From Rhea pennata (taxonomy: Eukaryota > Chordata > Aves > Rheiformes > Rheidae), in assembly GCF_028389875.1 (NCBI RefSeq), contig NC_084663.1:204569876-204633875 (forward strand): a stretch of 64,000 nt of DNA, written 5' to 3'. The first letter of the stretch is position 1. Every line of letters starts with the position of its first letter. The notes below the pieces were generated by a model. The model did no database searches. It was not told the origin of the DNA and saw nothing but the letters and a program-made list of their open reading frames with translations. The position numbers and the translations under genes were made by a program. Below, piece by piece: positions 26,501 to 39,164 of the stretch.

Positions 26501-27808
26501 ATCCTGGTCAAATGTTCAGATCCTGCAAAAACTGAGCTGCTTGTGCTGTGGGGCCCGAAATGCCACTGCCCCACAGTCCTAATCCCACGGGCAAGTTGCC
26601 GCTCCGTGCCTGCTGCAACCTTGGTGCCTCCGGAGCACCTGCTGAGCACGCACACTCCTCTGGAAAACTCGCCCAAGCTGCCAGCACTTTGCGTGAGAAC
26701 AAGGCTGCTAAATGAGAGTTTTGATACCAGTGCCTGGATTGATGTTTGGGTGGATGCATGTCAAGAAAACCTCATTTTCAAGAAGCTGGCTTTAAACCCT
26801 TTCATTTATTTTTTTCCTGACTGCTTATTTATGACATTTTAACAAGTTCTTAGCTGCGATGTTTAAATTCCTCCAAGTGCATATGTTAATCGTTATGCCA
26901 ATACCTTGTTTCTCCTCAAAGCGTTTACACCCAAAATTACCCATGTTTCCATTAACCAAAAGCTCTTGCCTACACAGTTCACGGCATGAGCATGACTCAT
27001 GGGGCAGCTGGGAGAGCGAAAGCCTGCATGGAAATACAGCGTTGTCCCTTGTCCTCGGTTGCGAGGCTGATGGAAAGAGCCCAGTGGTCATGTAAACAGC
27101 CAAAAATCTTTTTCATTGCTTCGAAGCATTCAGCTCCCAAAGCCAAATCTCAGCCTTGCTTGGCTGAGTTGTTGCAATCCTTTTACGCTGCAGTTTTGTC
27201 CACCAGCACAGCAAAAGAATAAAAGAAAAAAAGGAAAACAACCTCACACGCAGATCAGGGATATCTTTTGCAACTGCTGCTTTGTTGTTTCAGCTCAGGG
27301 GGATCTTGCCTTTTGCAGGCTGTAAGACACAGCAAAAGGGGTCAAGGCAAGGCCAGAGATCCCAAGAGCAAGAAATGAAAACAAACTGATTTAATATAAA
27401 CTATATGTTTTCTTGTCCCTGCTTAATTTACACATTGCATTTTTGACTTTTCTCTGACAAACAGTGTTTATCTTGCAAGGGACAACTCTCATTAGCAATG
27501 AAGAGGAGCATCAGATTTTTCTGTGCATTGCTTAAAAGAAAAACACGAGCAAAAATAACGTTTAAAACAATTGAGCAAACTGCTCAAAAGCCACAGACCC
27601 AAGGATACTGCACCTTCCTCCCTTCAAGGCTTCCTGCTCCTCAGGCTTGTCCAAATCAGTGCAAGTGATCTCCCCGCAGCGTGCCCTACTCAAGTTTTCC
27701 TATAACCCCCCACATCCTTCTAGGGGTTTATTTTTTAAAAAGTTTGAAAGAAAATAAAACACTGACTCAAGTAAAACATTTAATCATTTTCAACTCACTG
27801 GGGGTTTG

Positions 27809-27858
27809 GTTTTTTGTTTTTTTTTTTTTTTTTTTTTGTTTTGTTTTGTTTTGTTTTT
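27809..27858. repeat. Poly(T) and (TTTTG)n low-complexity tract
   Basis: A T-rich run is followed by four to five TTTTG units. Read on the - strand it is (CAAAA)n followed by poly(A), similar to a retroposon tail, but no element body was recognised beside it. Confidence 0.9.
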
Positions 27859-28367
27859 AGGAAAAGGAAAACCCATCTCCAAAAAGGAAGGAAACTTTTA
27901 ACTTCTATTGAAATTACTGGAATTTATGAAAAATGTTCAGTCATGGTAACATAAACTAGTATTTTGAATATAATAATATTTAGAGTAATGTGTTTTAGAT
28001 GAAGGTCATTTCCACAAAGTCAGTACCTTTTTCAGGAACAGAATCCCACTTTGCAAAAGCATAAGAAAAGTACTAATGCTATTATTTGTATTAAGCCTGA
28101 CCAACTGTAGTATTTTTGTGAGCCCCTTGGTAGTGGGTGACAGCAGGCACGGATGAGCAGTGGTTACCATCATGGTGCTCCACTGCAGTAGCCCATGCAT
28201 GGTGGAAAATCTTCATGGTTATTTTTCCATACAGAAGGAACAAGCTTCCCCTATTCATTCCCCAACCCTGCGTGCCTCCGGTCATGATGTGGAGCTCTGC
28301 GTTTTACCTGAGGCCAGTTAAAGTAGGGGGAGGGTTTGCTTTGCTTTATGGGCTTTTGGAAGCAATG

Positions 28368-28370
<3 letters not shown>

Positions 28371-28415
<45 letters not shown>
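28371..28415. repeat. 45-base poly(T) tract
   Basis: An uninterrupted run of 45 T. On the - strand it would be a poly(A) tail. The DNA to its right (28416-28700), which would be the body of such a retrocopy, carries no AATAAA near the tail and no protein I recognise. Confidence 0.97.
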
Positions 28416-28416
<1 letters not shown>

Positions 28417-29175
28417 AGCTGCAGGGACTCTTGGCACCCTGAAATCCTGCTCATTGTGTGAAGCATTTCTGCCAGTATCAGCCTGCTCCAAGCCTGTCCC
28501 ATGCTCCACGTGGATTATGGTGGACACCATTGCTGGAGAAGACCCACATCTTTGGTGCTGTGTTTCCAAAATATGCGTTTATAGCACAGAAGATTGTTTA
28601 AAATCATTAGCAGCGTTGTGTCAGCCAACAGGCAACAAAATCCATCTCACACTTAGGAGGTGATAAACTGAAAGCTCTGGGGGAGTTTTATTGCCTGGCC
28701 CTGAGCACAGAATAAATTTATCTCAGTAAATCAAGTTGACACCATAGCATATACAGCCCCAAGCTTTTTTCGGAAGTTTCCTTCTGATAGATTTTAACAT
28801 TTTAGTGTTTCCCAGATGCTTTCAGTACTCTGTTGGCATATACACCTTTGAAGCACTCACCACCATTAAACAAACTGCTCCGCTGGGCTTCCCCTCCGCC
28901 CGTCCGTGGGAGAACTCTTCCCCTCTGGGTCAGCAGCACAGAAGATAGTCCCTATTATGGTGCCAAGTCAATGCTTTTCACACAGTGGGGCCTCCGCAGA
29001 TACAACTGCACTTCAGGGAGGCCAGCTAGGCTCTCTGCTCCCAGCCCATGTGTCCCAACGGACATCCGTGTTCCCAGGGCCTGCTCTCATGCAGCAGGTT
29101 TGTGCTGCATGGCCTTGATCATAGCTCTCCGCCTAGCTCCATGGGCTCACGGAGGATCTCAGCTGTTATTGCCGT

Positions 29176-30078
29176 GTGGCTAGTGGTGTCCCCCAGGGCT
29201 CAGTACTGGGTCCCGTCCTGTTCAACTTCTTCATCAATGACCTGGATCAGGGGACTGAGTGCCTCCTCAGCAAGTTTGCTGATGACACCAAACTGGGAGG
29301 AGCGGCTGATACACCAGAGGACTGTGCTGTCATTCAGAAAGACCTGGACAGGCTGGAGAGTTGGGAGGAGAGGAACCTCCTGAGCTTCAGCAAGGGCAAG
29401 TGCAGAGTCCTGCACCTAGGGAAAAATAACCCCATGCACCAATACAAGGTGGGGGCTGACCTGCTGGAGAGCAGCTCTGCAGAGAAGAACCTGGGAGTGC
29501 TGGTGGATGACAAGTTGACCATGAGCCAGCAATGTGCCCTTGTGGCCAGGAAAGCCAATGGTCTCCTGCGGTGCATTGGGAGGAGTGTTGCCAGCAGGTG
29601 GAGGGAGGTGATCCTGCCCCTCTACTCAGCCCTGGTGAGGCCTCATCTCGAGTCCTGTGTCCAGTTCTGGGCTCCCTAGTACAAGAGAGACAGGGAGCTA
29701 CTGGAGAGAGTCCAGCATAGGGCTACGAGGATGATCAGAGGGCTGGAGCACCTGCCCTATGAGGAACGGCTGAGAGAGCTGGGCCTCTTCAGCCTGGGGA
29801 AGAGAAGACTGAGGGGGGATCTGATCAATGTGTACAAGTACCTGAGGGGAGGGTGTCAGGGGGATGGGGACAAACCCTTTTCAGTTGCCCCATGTGACAG
29901 GACAAGAGGCAATGGGCAGAAATTGAAGCACAGGAAGTTCTGCCTGAGCGTGAGGGGGAATTTCTTCCCTGTGAGAGGGACGGAGCCCTGGACCAGGTTG
30001 CTGAGAGAGGCTGTGGAGTCTCCTTCTCTGGAGATCTTCAAGGTGCGCCTGGACGCAACTCTGTCTAACATGCTCTAG
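29176..30078 (+). pseudogene. CR1 ORF2 reverse-transcriptase C-terminal fragment
   Basis: The frame 29176-29679 encodes the palm/thumb end of the CR1 reverse transcriptase, including FADD. After the TAG at 29677 the same frame continues open from 29680 to TAG at 30076. The TAG most simply comes from a CAG by one C-to-T change. The missing 5' part removes the endonuclease domain and most of the polymerase. Confidence 0.92.
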
Positions 30079-30160
30079 GTGACCCTTCTTGAGCAGGGAG
30101 ATTGGACTAGATGATCTCCGGAGGTCCCTTCCAACCTTACTGATTTTATGAGTCTATGAC
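29176..30160 (+). mobile_element. CR1 LINE, 5'-truncated, well preserved
   Basis: CR1 is the dominant non-LTR retrotransposon of birds. This copy keeps the 3' third of ORF2. It opens with the reverse-transcriptase motif [20 protein letters not shown], has the catalytic block FADDTKLGG (F-A-D-D box), then the CR1 C-terminal region ([35 protein letters not shown]), and ends with FKVRLDATL before TAG. One in-frame TAG at 29677-29679 splits the frame (WAP-stop-YKRD). The 3' end has the avian CR1 signature 'ggtcccttccaacctta' and short degenerate repeats near ttttatgagtctatga. It cannot move by itself because most of the element is missing. Confidence 0.95.
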
Positions 30161-33100
30161 AGTTGTTTTTTTGGGGGGTGTATGAATATACCCAATGGAA
30201 TATTTTAACATTTACACTCAGCTGGTATTTAGGTATCTAGATGCTCTTCAGGCACAGAAACGCCTTCTGCATCTGGCCTGTAGGTCTTGCTCAGACAAGT
30301 CCTCAAGGCACAGCAGAATATCACAGGACAGAGTGGTTAAGGACGAAAAGCAGGATTCCAAACCAGGCAGCTCTTTGGGGTCCTCACACTCCTCTTTAAG
30401 GAGTCTTTCATGGCTCTATGAATTTAAGAAAGGTTTCTGATTTAGCCACAACGTGAGGCCAGCTAAAGAGCTGGTCCTGACTCCAGCTCTGCCAGCAGCT
30501 GCCTGAGTGAGCTGGAGGAAATGTTTCAGGCCAGTCCTCAAGGATAGCAATTAAATGCACTTAAATTGTGGGTTTGCTTTTAGTCTTGTTGACTGCCAGG
30601 GACATTTAGGTGTGCTGACAGGAACTAGGACCAGTTTTGCATCTCCAGGCGCTAGCACAGATTTGAGAGCGTGGCTCTGATCATCTAAACTCCCTGTGCT
30701 GCGTTACTCCATGTGCTAAAGGGGTTGGGATGACAGCGAGCTGCCTTTCTGGGGTTTTGCAGAGATATGTCCTTTAGCCTTTGGAAAGCGCTAAGTGATC
30801 CTTGGGAGGATTTTTGATAGGGAAATGTTACATATCATGATGCATTTGCAACTCCCTTTTAATGCAGCTTTGCCAGACAGACAGTTGCATTGCCATGTTG
30901 CCTATAGCAACCTCTCCTGATTGAAACTGAGATAGCTGTTACAAATGGATGGGTTTGCTGGTGGGTATGCAAGAGTGGTAGATTTTATTTTTATTATTAT
31001 TATTTGCTTTTCAGGCCTTGCAATAACATTTTTGGTTTGCGATATAATGGTGTGCAATTTAAAAGCAGTGTCACCCAGAGGGTACCTCAGCCAGCTGAAG
31101 GAACCAGAATGCAACAGTCTGGGGCAAAGGGATAGAGGTTACAGCAGATCTGATTTCTCTCCTATTGCTTAAATGACTGCTTTTCTTGGCAGGGATCTTG
31201 TGGGAAGCAGCGTGTAGCATCAACAGGGAATTCCTTTCCCTGAATAAAAAAAAGTGTTATATATGTATATGTGTGTGCGTGTGTGTGCACGCGTCCATGT
31301 GTGTACATTTTATATATATATATATATAATATATATATATATATGTTAGTGCCTACAGGACAATCTATAGGACTATGTAGTGTAGTATGTCAGTGATCCT
31401 TAGGCTGTATTATGAGCTGTTGGTCTGGGGAGTGCTGCTCAGCAACATTCAAACTCACCAGCTCAGAATCGTTGTTGCACAAAGCTCAAGTCAGACTTTT
31501 GGGCAAAAGGTGTATTCAGATGGGCAGAGCTGTGCAAAACTGTATCATAGTTTTGGATGTCTTTCTGGATGACTCCTCTTGAGTTATGTAAGACTGCGCG
31601 CAGGCTGTCTGTCTTCCCAGGCCCCACAGACCTCTTAGAGCTTAAAAATCACTGGTCACATTTTCAAATCTTGGCTCTTTCAATCCCGTTTTACAACGGG
31701 GCTGGAATGTCTGTCACTTGTGGTTACAGCAAGGGAAGTGGAGGCACAGAAGTGCAGTGATGGACACTGCACAGGCAGAATAATATCAGGCAGCTGTCTC
31801 TGAGCTGAGTCTCCAGAATCCCAGCTCAAGCCATTAGCTTAGGGGTACCCAGTTAGGGGAAGAGCACCAATAATAGCTGCTTGCAGCCTTTTCCTTGAAG
31901 ACCATGAAAAATGGCTTTCAAGGATCAAATACACCAGCAGAAGAGCTTGCCCACCCCATCCCAGCTGGTACCCTGTCATGGATGGTCACTCTCACTTTCA
32001 AAGCAGGAGGGACATGCCCAAGCTTCAGCCCTGCTGGTCCACACCAAGCCAGGGCTCTGCCTCCTGTGCTCCCATCTGGTTTCATGCCCCTTCTCTCCTG
32101 GGATAGGAATGTCACCACTCCCTGCAACACGCAAGCCACTGAGCTCAGTGCTGCCCGCCCTGGGGCCAAGCCTTGTGCTGGTGACATCCAGCAAATAGCC
32201 TGGTGCTGTGGTTGCCACACAGACCAATGAAATTATCTTTCTACCTGGCCAGCAGCCATCAAGCTGGCTTATGAAAGGCCTGGCCTGGCTTTCTGACTCA
32301 GCTGCCTCAATAGGAGAGCAGTGATTGAGATGAAGGGCCCAACCGGCCTGCAAAGCAGTAGTCATGGCACTGGCCTTCGCAGTATCAGCAAGGGCCTTTA
32401 AGTACAATAGATGCTTGGAACAGATTGCAAACATGTCATAGGAAAGGTGGCCTTTCAATATGTTTGCATAACGTAATATAAAACCTTTATCTCAGCAGAT
32501 CTCCAACTGCTAGTATGTTATTATTCTGCGTTATTATTTAGTGGTTTAATGAGATCTTCAAAACCCATGCCTTGGTATTGCAGGCACATGGTGGGAGAGG
32601 ATTTTTCTTGTGGGCTTTGTGTCCAGGCGATGATGAGCTGGCAAATAATAATTAATGAATAATTAGTTTGCTTCAGAACAAGTTATTTTTGAGGAAGTGT
32701 GCCCAGTTTTTATAGGGGTTGACTTTGGCCTCATCAGCTTTCATTCTTCCTCATTTTCCTTTTGAATGTTGGCCTGGAAGAAATTTGCTTAATCAGTTTG
32801 CTGTTGCTGAGGTTACTGATCTTTAAACGAAGAAACTCATGCTAATATTCACTGTCCTTCCTCTCCCCTCTCAAACATTCAGCAGTCTTACCTTTCCTGG
32901 TATAGGACTAGAAGACATCAGACTAACCCACAGCTTACCTGAGATTTCTATTTGTCAGCATGTTTCACCCAAATCTCCCCAAAGCCTTTTGGAAGGAGTC
33001 AGGAAAAGCACCTAAGCTTCAGGGGGTTGTCTCCTGCTCCAGCACTCCTGGGACCCACCAGAAGCCCTAGCCTCTGGTGCAGAGCACTGCGGTGGTATCC

Positions 33101-35150
33101 AGCCCAGAAGAGGATGGAAATAAGCACTTCTTTCTCCATGATGTGGTCATTAAACATTTCCAGTTCAATGCAGGGAGAAAAAGCTGTTTCATTTAAGCAG
33201 CCTTTCAGTGGTTCCCATCCATTTGGGGTTGGTTTCTGTCACTTTGACTCCTCACTGCCTATTTGTGCTCTTTCTTGCACTGCTGAGTTCCCTTCCGGCC
33301 CCCAGGACTTCCCGCCTCTGCAGTTGGCCTGTGTCCCATTTGCAGTTCCACTGGAAAGCACTTTCTCAGGAGGATCCCAGAAGGGAGCCACAGTAATTGC
33401 AGCTGGAAATACTGCAGGAAAATGCATTCTCATAGTCTTTTCTCTAAGAACAGTGAATCCCAAAGGCTCCTTCTGACCCTTGTTACTAGAAACTAGATGA
33501 AAATACACACTTAAATGAAATCCCAGCTGCTGTGGCAGGAGATGCTCTTGACAGCTTATTTAAATGTTTCACATTGCAGAGCAGCAACAGGGAGGAAGCT
33601 GCTGTTGCCAAGACTTCCCGTGGCCGAACTCAGCACCCGTGTGTTTCGAGCACTCATGCACCACATATGGTGCACCCACCAGCACTGCCACAATGCCATG
33701 ACAACCTCTACTCAGAGACACAACGGAAACCTTGGGAATCTATACAGTGTAATGTGGTAGCTGGGGATATGCTTCAAGTCTTTGCCATCTCGAATTTCAT
33801 GTGTGACATTGAAGAAGTCATTCAGTATTTCTGGGCTTCACTTCTTGTCATGTGAAATAAAAGATGACAGAATAAACTTAGGCTGAGAGACACAGGGATG
33901 TTCTGCCAATAGGGACACATAAATAAATCCCTGATTATGGATGGAGGAGCCGTGGTTTTGGAAATCTAGGGCAGCTAGATGTCTAGGCTCCATGAAGTGA
34001 GACTTCAGGGTTGTGAGATTTCTCCAGAAATTATATTTGGTGTCTAGGATTACATCCAAAAATCTTTAGAAATTATCAACATTATATGTGTTCTTATAGG
34101 TGCCCTACATCAGCTCTGCTATGTTTCTCCTAAAGGCACAGAGCAAATGGCATGAGATGACAAGGTACCTCGGTCTCTGGGGCAGCAACCTGGGTGAAGT
34201 TACAGTACAGACAGGGAGGACAAGGGCATGGAGATGGGCCCTGCAGCACATGGGGTGGAAGGCAGAGCAGCCTGGAGTCATCACCTAACGTTGACACCAT
34301 CAGACTGGAGCAGGAGGTGGGAAGATGCAGAAGCAAGAGGTAAACTGTGACCCGAGGGCCCTGATCCCAAGGGTAGTGAAACATGTACTGTTGGGGCCAC
34401 AAGTAAGGAGATCCAAGTAAATTCCTTCTGCCATGTGGCACAACAGCTTCAGATGCCACCAGGCAAATTTACCTGCCATCTGGGCTTTCTGCTCCATCTA
34501 GCCTTGTCTCTCTGGCAATTTCCCCTGAGGAGTAAAGACAGGGTCAATTGAAATAAATCCTTGAGTTCCTGCAGGCAGCTCAGAATGAGTTGTAGTCCAG
34601 CTCTTCCCATGTCCCAGGGATACAACTGGCACTGGAAGGGCTTCCTAGGTGATGGAGTTGATAGTCCACCACAGCAGGCTGCCATATCATATAATCCCCT
34701 TGATAAACAGAGCAAATGTTCTAGTTGCTCTTATGACTACAAACTGCCCCCGATTTCCAGACTCACTTTTCCAGGATTAAACTGTCCTCCTGCATTCCTG
34801 TGCTGCCATAGTCCTTTGGTTTAGTATCTTTCCAACTGTTCCCCTGCCACATAGTAGCAGCAGTGCATGCCCCACAAGCCCGAAACCCAGTCTCCACTTT
34901 CTCTTTTCTTCCGACATGTTCTCTGGTCCTTTACTCAGCCTGGGGCTTGTTCTGGTTTAGATTCATTTTCCTCTGAACATGGATGGGCCCAGTGTTTCCT
35001 CCTCTTCTGCAGCTGTCTCTTGGGCAAAAAAGTACCATTTTTTTTTGCCTGATACTCTTGCGGTGGGGTTTTTCCATGGCACCATCACACTGATGGCTCA
35101 GCATCATCATTTCTCTCCAGCACATGAAACTAGTATATGTCTGTCTTCTA
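30161..35150. other. Intergenic DNA, no gene recognised
   Basis: Short open frames only. It includes the alternating TG/TA tract at 31.26-31.34 kb. Nothing in either strand resembles a known exon, RNA gene or intact transposon. Confidence 0.55.
31256..31344. repeat. (TG)n and (TA)n alternating purine-pyrimidine tract
   Basis: A TGTGTGTGCG-type tract with GCACGCG is followed by about forty bases of TATATA. Such DNA can adopt Z-DNA (TG/CG part) or extrude cruciforms (TA part). It is a simple repeat with no gene beside it. Confidence 0.92.
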
Positions 35151-35179
35151 GTAGACATTGTCATCATTCATGAATTCAG

Positions 35180-37400
35180 ATTTTTTTTGCCCTGTTATGT
35201 TTCATCCTGTTTCTACTATTCCATTCCACAGGGTCACTTAGTACCTCCATGAAAACCCTCTTTTGCTGTGAAAACTACTACAAGTTTATGCTGCCATAAA
35301 ATCCATTAGCATATTATTTTTTTTTTTGTCTCAGTGGCATTACCAGAAATACTAAATGAGTCCCAAGGCTGATCTTTGAGGAACACCAGTAGTTATCTCA
35401 TTTCTTTCACAGAAGACCCTATCTGAAACACAGCACTTTTTTTACTTATTATTTCCTCTAGTCCATTTGCTACTCATCTCACAGTTTCCTCCTACTAAGT
35501 ATAGTTTTCCCCATTTTAACTAATAATTTCACATAGGCATCATAAAAAGTTTTATTAAAATCCAAAGAGATGTGACTGAGTACTACTTTTTTTTTTTTTT
35601 TTAATCTAGAAAATCAGTTTTTCAGGAAAGCAAGCAGAATCCTCTAGCAAGAATTTCATTTGGCAAACTCATTTTAGACAGGTAGCGCCATAGCTGCCCA
35701 AGGCATCTCTCTTGCCTTTCTTAAATTATTATTTTTCAGTACCACTTCTAAAACTCAATATATTAATTTCAAATACTTGCTACTGGACATGCAATTTCAT
35801 GGTCATTTCTTCCATGACCCTGAGATAGAGTCGATCTGGTTCCTTCAGTATGCAGGTACTGAGCAATTTGAGATTTGCTTTCCCTTAGATGTGTTCATTT
35901 TCATGTCCTTATGTCCATCATCCATCTTCATTTTTATCCTAAGATTCAATATCATCTTTCTTCCCAAAGAAAGACTGACAAAAATCTGCCACATCTTGAG
36001 GAGGGCACTGTTTTAGTAACTTAAATCTCTACCTTAAATCTTTTCCCATCGCATAAAAGCTACACTTCTTTTTTCTGTTTGTTTCTCATTTATGACTGAT
36101 AAGCATTTTGCTAGTTGTTTTAATTTCCTTTGTGAGATCTAACACAGCTTGACTTTGGCAGTTCTCACTTTACCCCTTCACTTCCTGACCTTTAACATAA
36201 AAATTTCTATGCTGATTAATTCTTTTTTTTCCCATCCATTGCAGACTTGTGGTTATTTATGATACTCTTTTTGTGGGAATGCTTCATCTGGTTAAGACTT
36301 TAGCCCGTCTCCTGAAAGATTTCACCTCTTGATTGAGATCCACTTTCCAGACTGTTGTAAGTTCATCTGATTTCCCTGATTAATTTCTCAAGATTTTCTC
36401 TCTGAAAAAAAGTTATCAGCTAGCTAATTTCCCCTTCTTTTTAATTTAACTTGCGATACCGTGAGGTCACTTCAAGATATTTTCAATGAACAATTCTTTT
36501 ATAATGATGTCCTTACTTCCTACCAAAGCCAAGCACAAAAGAGAACAGATGCTTCATCTTGTTGGATTAATGACAGTTCAGTGAAGAAACCAGGCAGCTA
36601 TTGCACCCAGGAGTATTGAGTCTCTTGACTACTAGTTGCATGATGGGAAGTTAGAGTCTTCATTAAAAACATCACCCTTTCGCATTTGTTAGCCCTATGA
36701 CCGCAGCGCCCAAGTCTTTAATGCTCTCATTGAGCTGGTGTTTCTGCATAGATACCACGAGGTCCATTCACACCTCTCCATCCCCACGGCTGAGTTTATG
36801 TCTTGTTTGTCATCTCCTATACACTCCCCAGCCCGACCCTACTATTTGCCCATCTTCCATGAATTCACCCTAGAAGCTACCATGAGAAATACATGGATTG
36901 ATTAGTATGAAATCAGTCATCTCTTCTATTGACTTTTCCTTTCCTTCTTTAGAACATTGAATCAAATCTAAGCTCATTAGACTCACTTACCCATAGTTCC
37001 CTAAAATTAACTGACGTGCCTATAGGTAAGTGTTCGGAATCTGGGTTCCATCTTTAACTTCAAGGTTAAGCATGACTCAGACCTAGATTTACTCTCCACT
37101 CCTGTTTTTTCATTGCCTCCTTTGCCAGTTGATTGCTCCTATCTTGTGGAGTTTTGTAGTTCCCTAAGTCTGCAGGAATAGATATGTGTAAGAGGCTTTG
37201 AGGCTTACAGGTCTTGGAAGGCTAAATTCTCTGGCACCTGGATACAAATGGGACATCAAATTACTATTCCGTTACATCACAGTAGCATTATTATCTACTG
37301 TTAATTTAGGAGGAAATTTTCATGCTGTCAACCTCTTTCCAGTGGTTTTCAGCACCATGATTGCAAGCGTCAATAAATGACACACCAAGCAGAACTACAT
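35180..37400 (-). mobile_element. Probable ancient CR1/L3-type LINE on the - strand
   Basis: The block 'tttgaggaacaccagtag' (about 35378), then 'tttaactaataatttcaca' and 'ttattaaaatccaaagaga' (about 35516-35572) follows in order the reverse complement of a CR1 reverse-transcriptase region as I remember it. These are relics of the parts encoding the DFQKAFD-like and downstream loops. The T/C-rich continuation to about 37.4 kb fits the upstream endonuclease part. No frame survives and the borders are approximate. This rests on recalled similarity only. Confidence 0.42.
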
Positions 37401-39060
37401 TGAACCATTTCATCTCTTTTCTATATGTCATTTTAGCATCATCTCAGGCCCCAATCCTGCTCCTTCTCTTCTGTTGGCCTTTTGAAAACAAGGTCAGATC
37501 CTTAGACCATCTTTGTCCCATGGCTTGGAGTTTTAGGGACTCGCTCTGCCTCCGCCAGACCGAGGCTAAATCATCCAACCTTTGTTCTAAACACATGGTT
37601 CTCATTAGAGCTCCATGACACACCACTAACTTTGGGCCCAGACAAACATTGATTTGAGCTGAGAACAACTTGCTTGTACTAAAACTCATTTTTCAGAGAT
37701 TTCAGTTGAGGGCCAGATTAATAAAAATAATAAAAAGATTTGTGGATACAGCTGTGACTACATGGAAGGTGGTGTGACATGAGCACACTAGAGGCTCACC
37801 AGTGCCTCCAGTTGCTTTTACAGGCCATGTTGAATATGAAATACACAAAACTGAATCTGTTCCTGTGACAAACCCATTTTTGCTAGGGGAAGGTTTTCTC
37901 TATATCAGTTGTTCCAGATCTTAAATTTGAGATGAAACGCAGCAAACTACATTGGCTATTCACCAGTGTGGAATGAAAGATGTAGGTGCTGGAAGAGAAC
38001 GGGGCAGTCAGACAGAAATGTTTTATCAGAACAATTGGGCAGCAGCTGCACTGCTCATCATGACATTGCACCAAGCTAGCAGCAAACAATGCACATTCGT
38101 ATCTGTCCAGTCAAACTTTCTCTTTCTCGGATGGTCTGCTAAGGGAAACCTTCAATACATAAAATATCCAAAGGAACAGTCCCCCTCAAACACATTTGGT
38201 GATGGATAAACGCTATTTTTGACTCTATAATACTTCAAGAGCCTCACAGGCTGGCAAAGGGGTCAAGCTGGGCTTGGCCTGGTGAGACAATTATTGCTGA
38301 GGGGATCCTGGCTGATTTTCAGTGCCTGAGCAGTCCTGGGGCTGCTGCAACTTCACGTGTCACCTTTATCAGGATTGTGACAGCCATCCATGGGATGCTA
38401 CTTGTGCATATTCTCCAATAATAATACAATGTTTCTACCATCAGATGATCCAGATTCCTGCTCCCAGCTTGTATAACACACACGGCCACCTCCACCCAAT
38501 GTCTCTGCCTCACAAGTAAGAAGTAACTCAGCACTGCAGTCAGCAGTATGTCTGGGCACCGCTGAGAAAAGTCTATCTCCACCCTCCCATCAGATACTTC
38601 TCAATAGTGCGAGGATCCCCCCCTGGAGCCTTCCTGTCTCCTGCCTAAAGAAGCCCAGCTCTCCCAGCCTCTGTGGGCATTGGCCTAGTCTCCAGTTGGT
38701 GCACTGCCACCAGCGAGTCCCTTGTCTCCTCAGCACAGGACTAGCTGTCGAGTTCCTGGGCCGCCCTGGGAGCTAAGCACTTTCCTATCCCCGGTACCCC
38801 GGGTGCCTAGCGCAGCTCTACGGCAATCTTAACTCTCAGACAGAGGGGACTTTCCTCCTTCTGTCTCCCTTGTAACTTAAAGAATGCCATAACTCTTGCC
38901 ATGAGGCTACAGGAGACTTCTCTTTACTGGGAGTCAGTCAGAGCATGGCGCCCTGTGGCTCGAAGAGAGCGTCTCTCTCGGTGCATCAGGGCGGGTGGGC
39001 ACAGGCCAGGCGCAGGCAGCACAGGCCCCGCGGGACTCCCTGCGGCAAGGGCTGGGGGCC
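37400..39060. other. Downstream flank of the PHF7-like gene
   Basis: AT-rich until about 38.6 kb, then rising to GC-rich. The right part should hold the 3' UTR of the PHF7-like gene. No canonical AATAAA or ATTAAA is visible on the - strand between about 38.3 and 39.16 kb, so its 3' end is undefined. Confidence 0.4.
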
Positions 39061-39098
39061 GGCGGCGTCTCTTGGGGCCGGCGGCGTCTCTTGGGGCA
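39061..39098. repeat. 19-bp tandem duplication
   Basis: Two copies of ggcggcgtctcttggggc(c/a) stand head to tail, just downstream (on the - strand) of the PHF7-like stop codon, probably in its 3' UTR. Confidence 0.9.
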
Positions 39099-39164
39099 GC
39101 CACAAGGCCCCAGCTGCAGAGCTGCCGAGAAGGAGCCCAGGCGGGCTGCGGCAGCGCTGGCTCC

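Larger units (their letters stand above)
17500..29170. other. Intergenic DNA downstream of CWC15
   Basis: About 11.7 kb, AT-rich, with only short open frames on either strand and no recognisable exon. It holds the 70-bp direct repeat, a (CA)n-A(n) tract at 20.5 kb, poly(T) tracts near 18.54, 24.89, 27.81 and 28.37 kb, and a small 22-bp tandem duplication at about 21699-21739 (unit tgaggccatcacaacgcag plus three bases). I see no gene. Confidence 0.6.
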
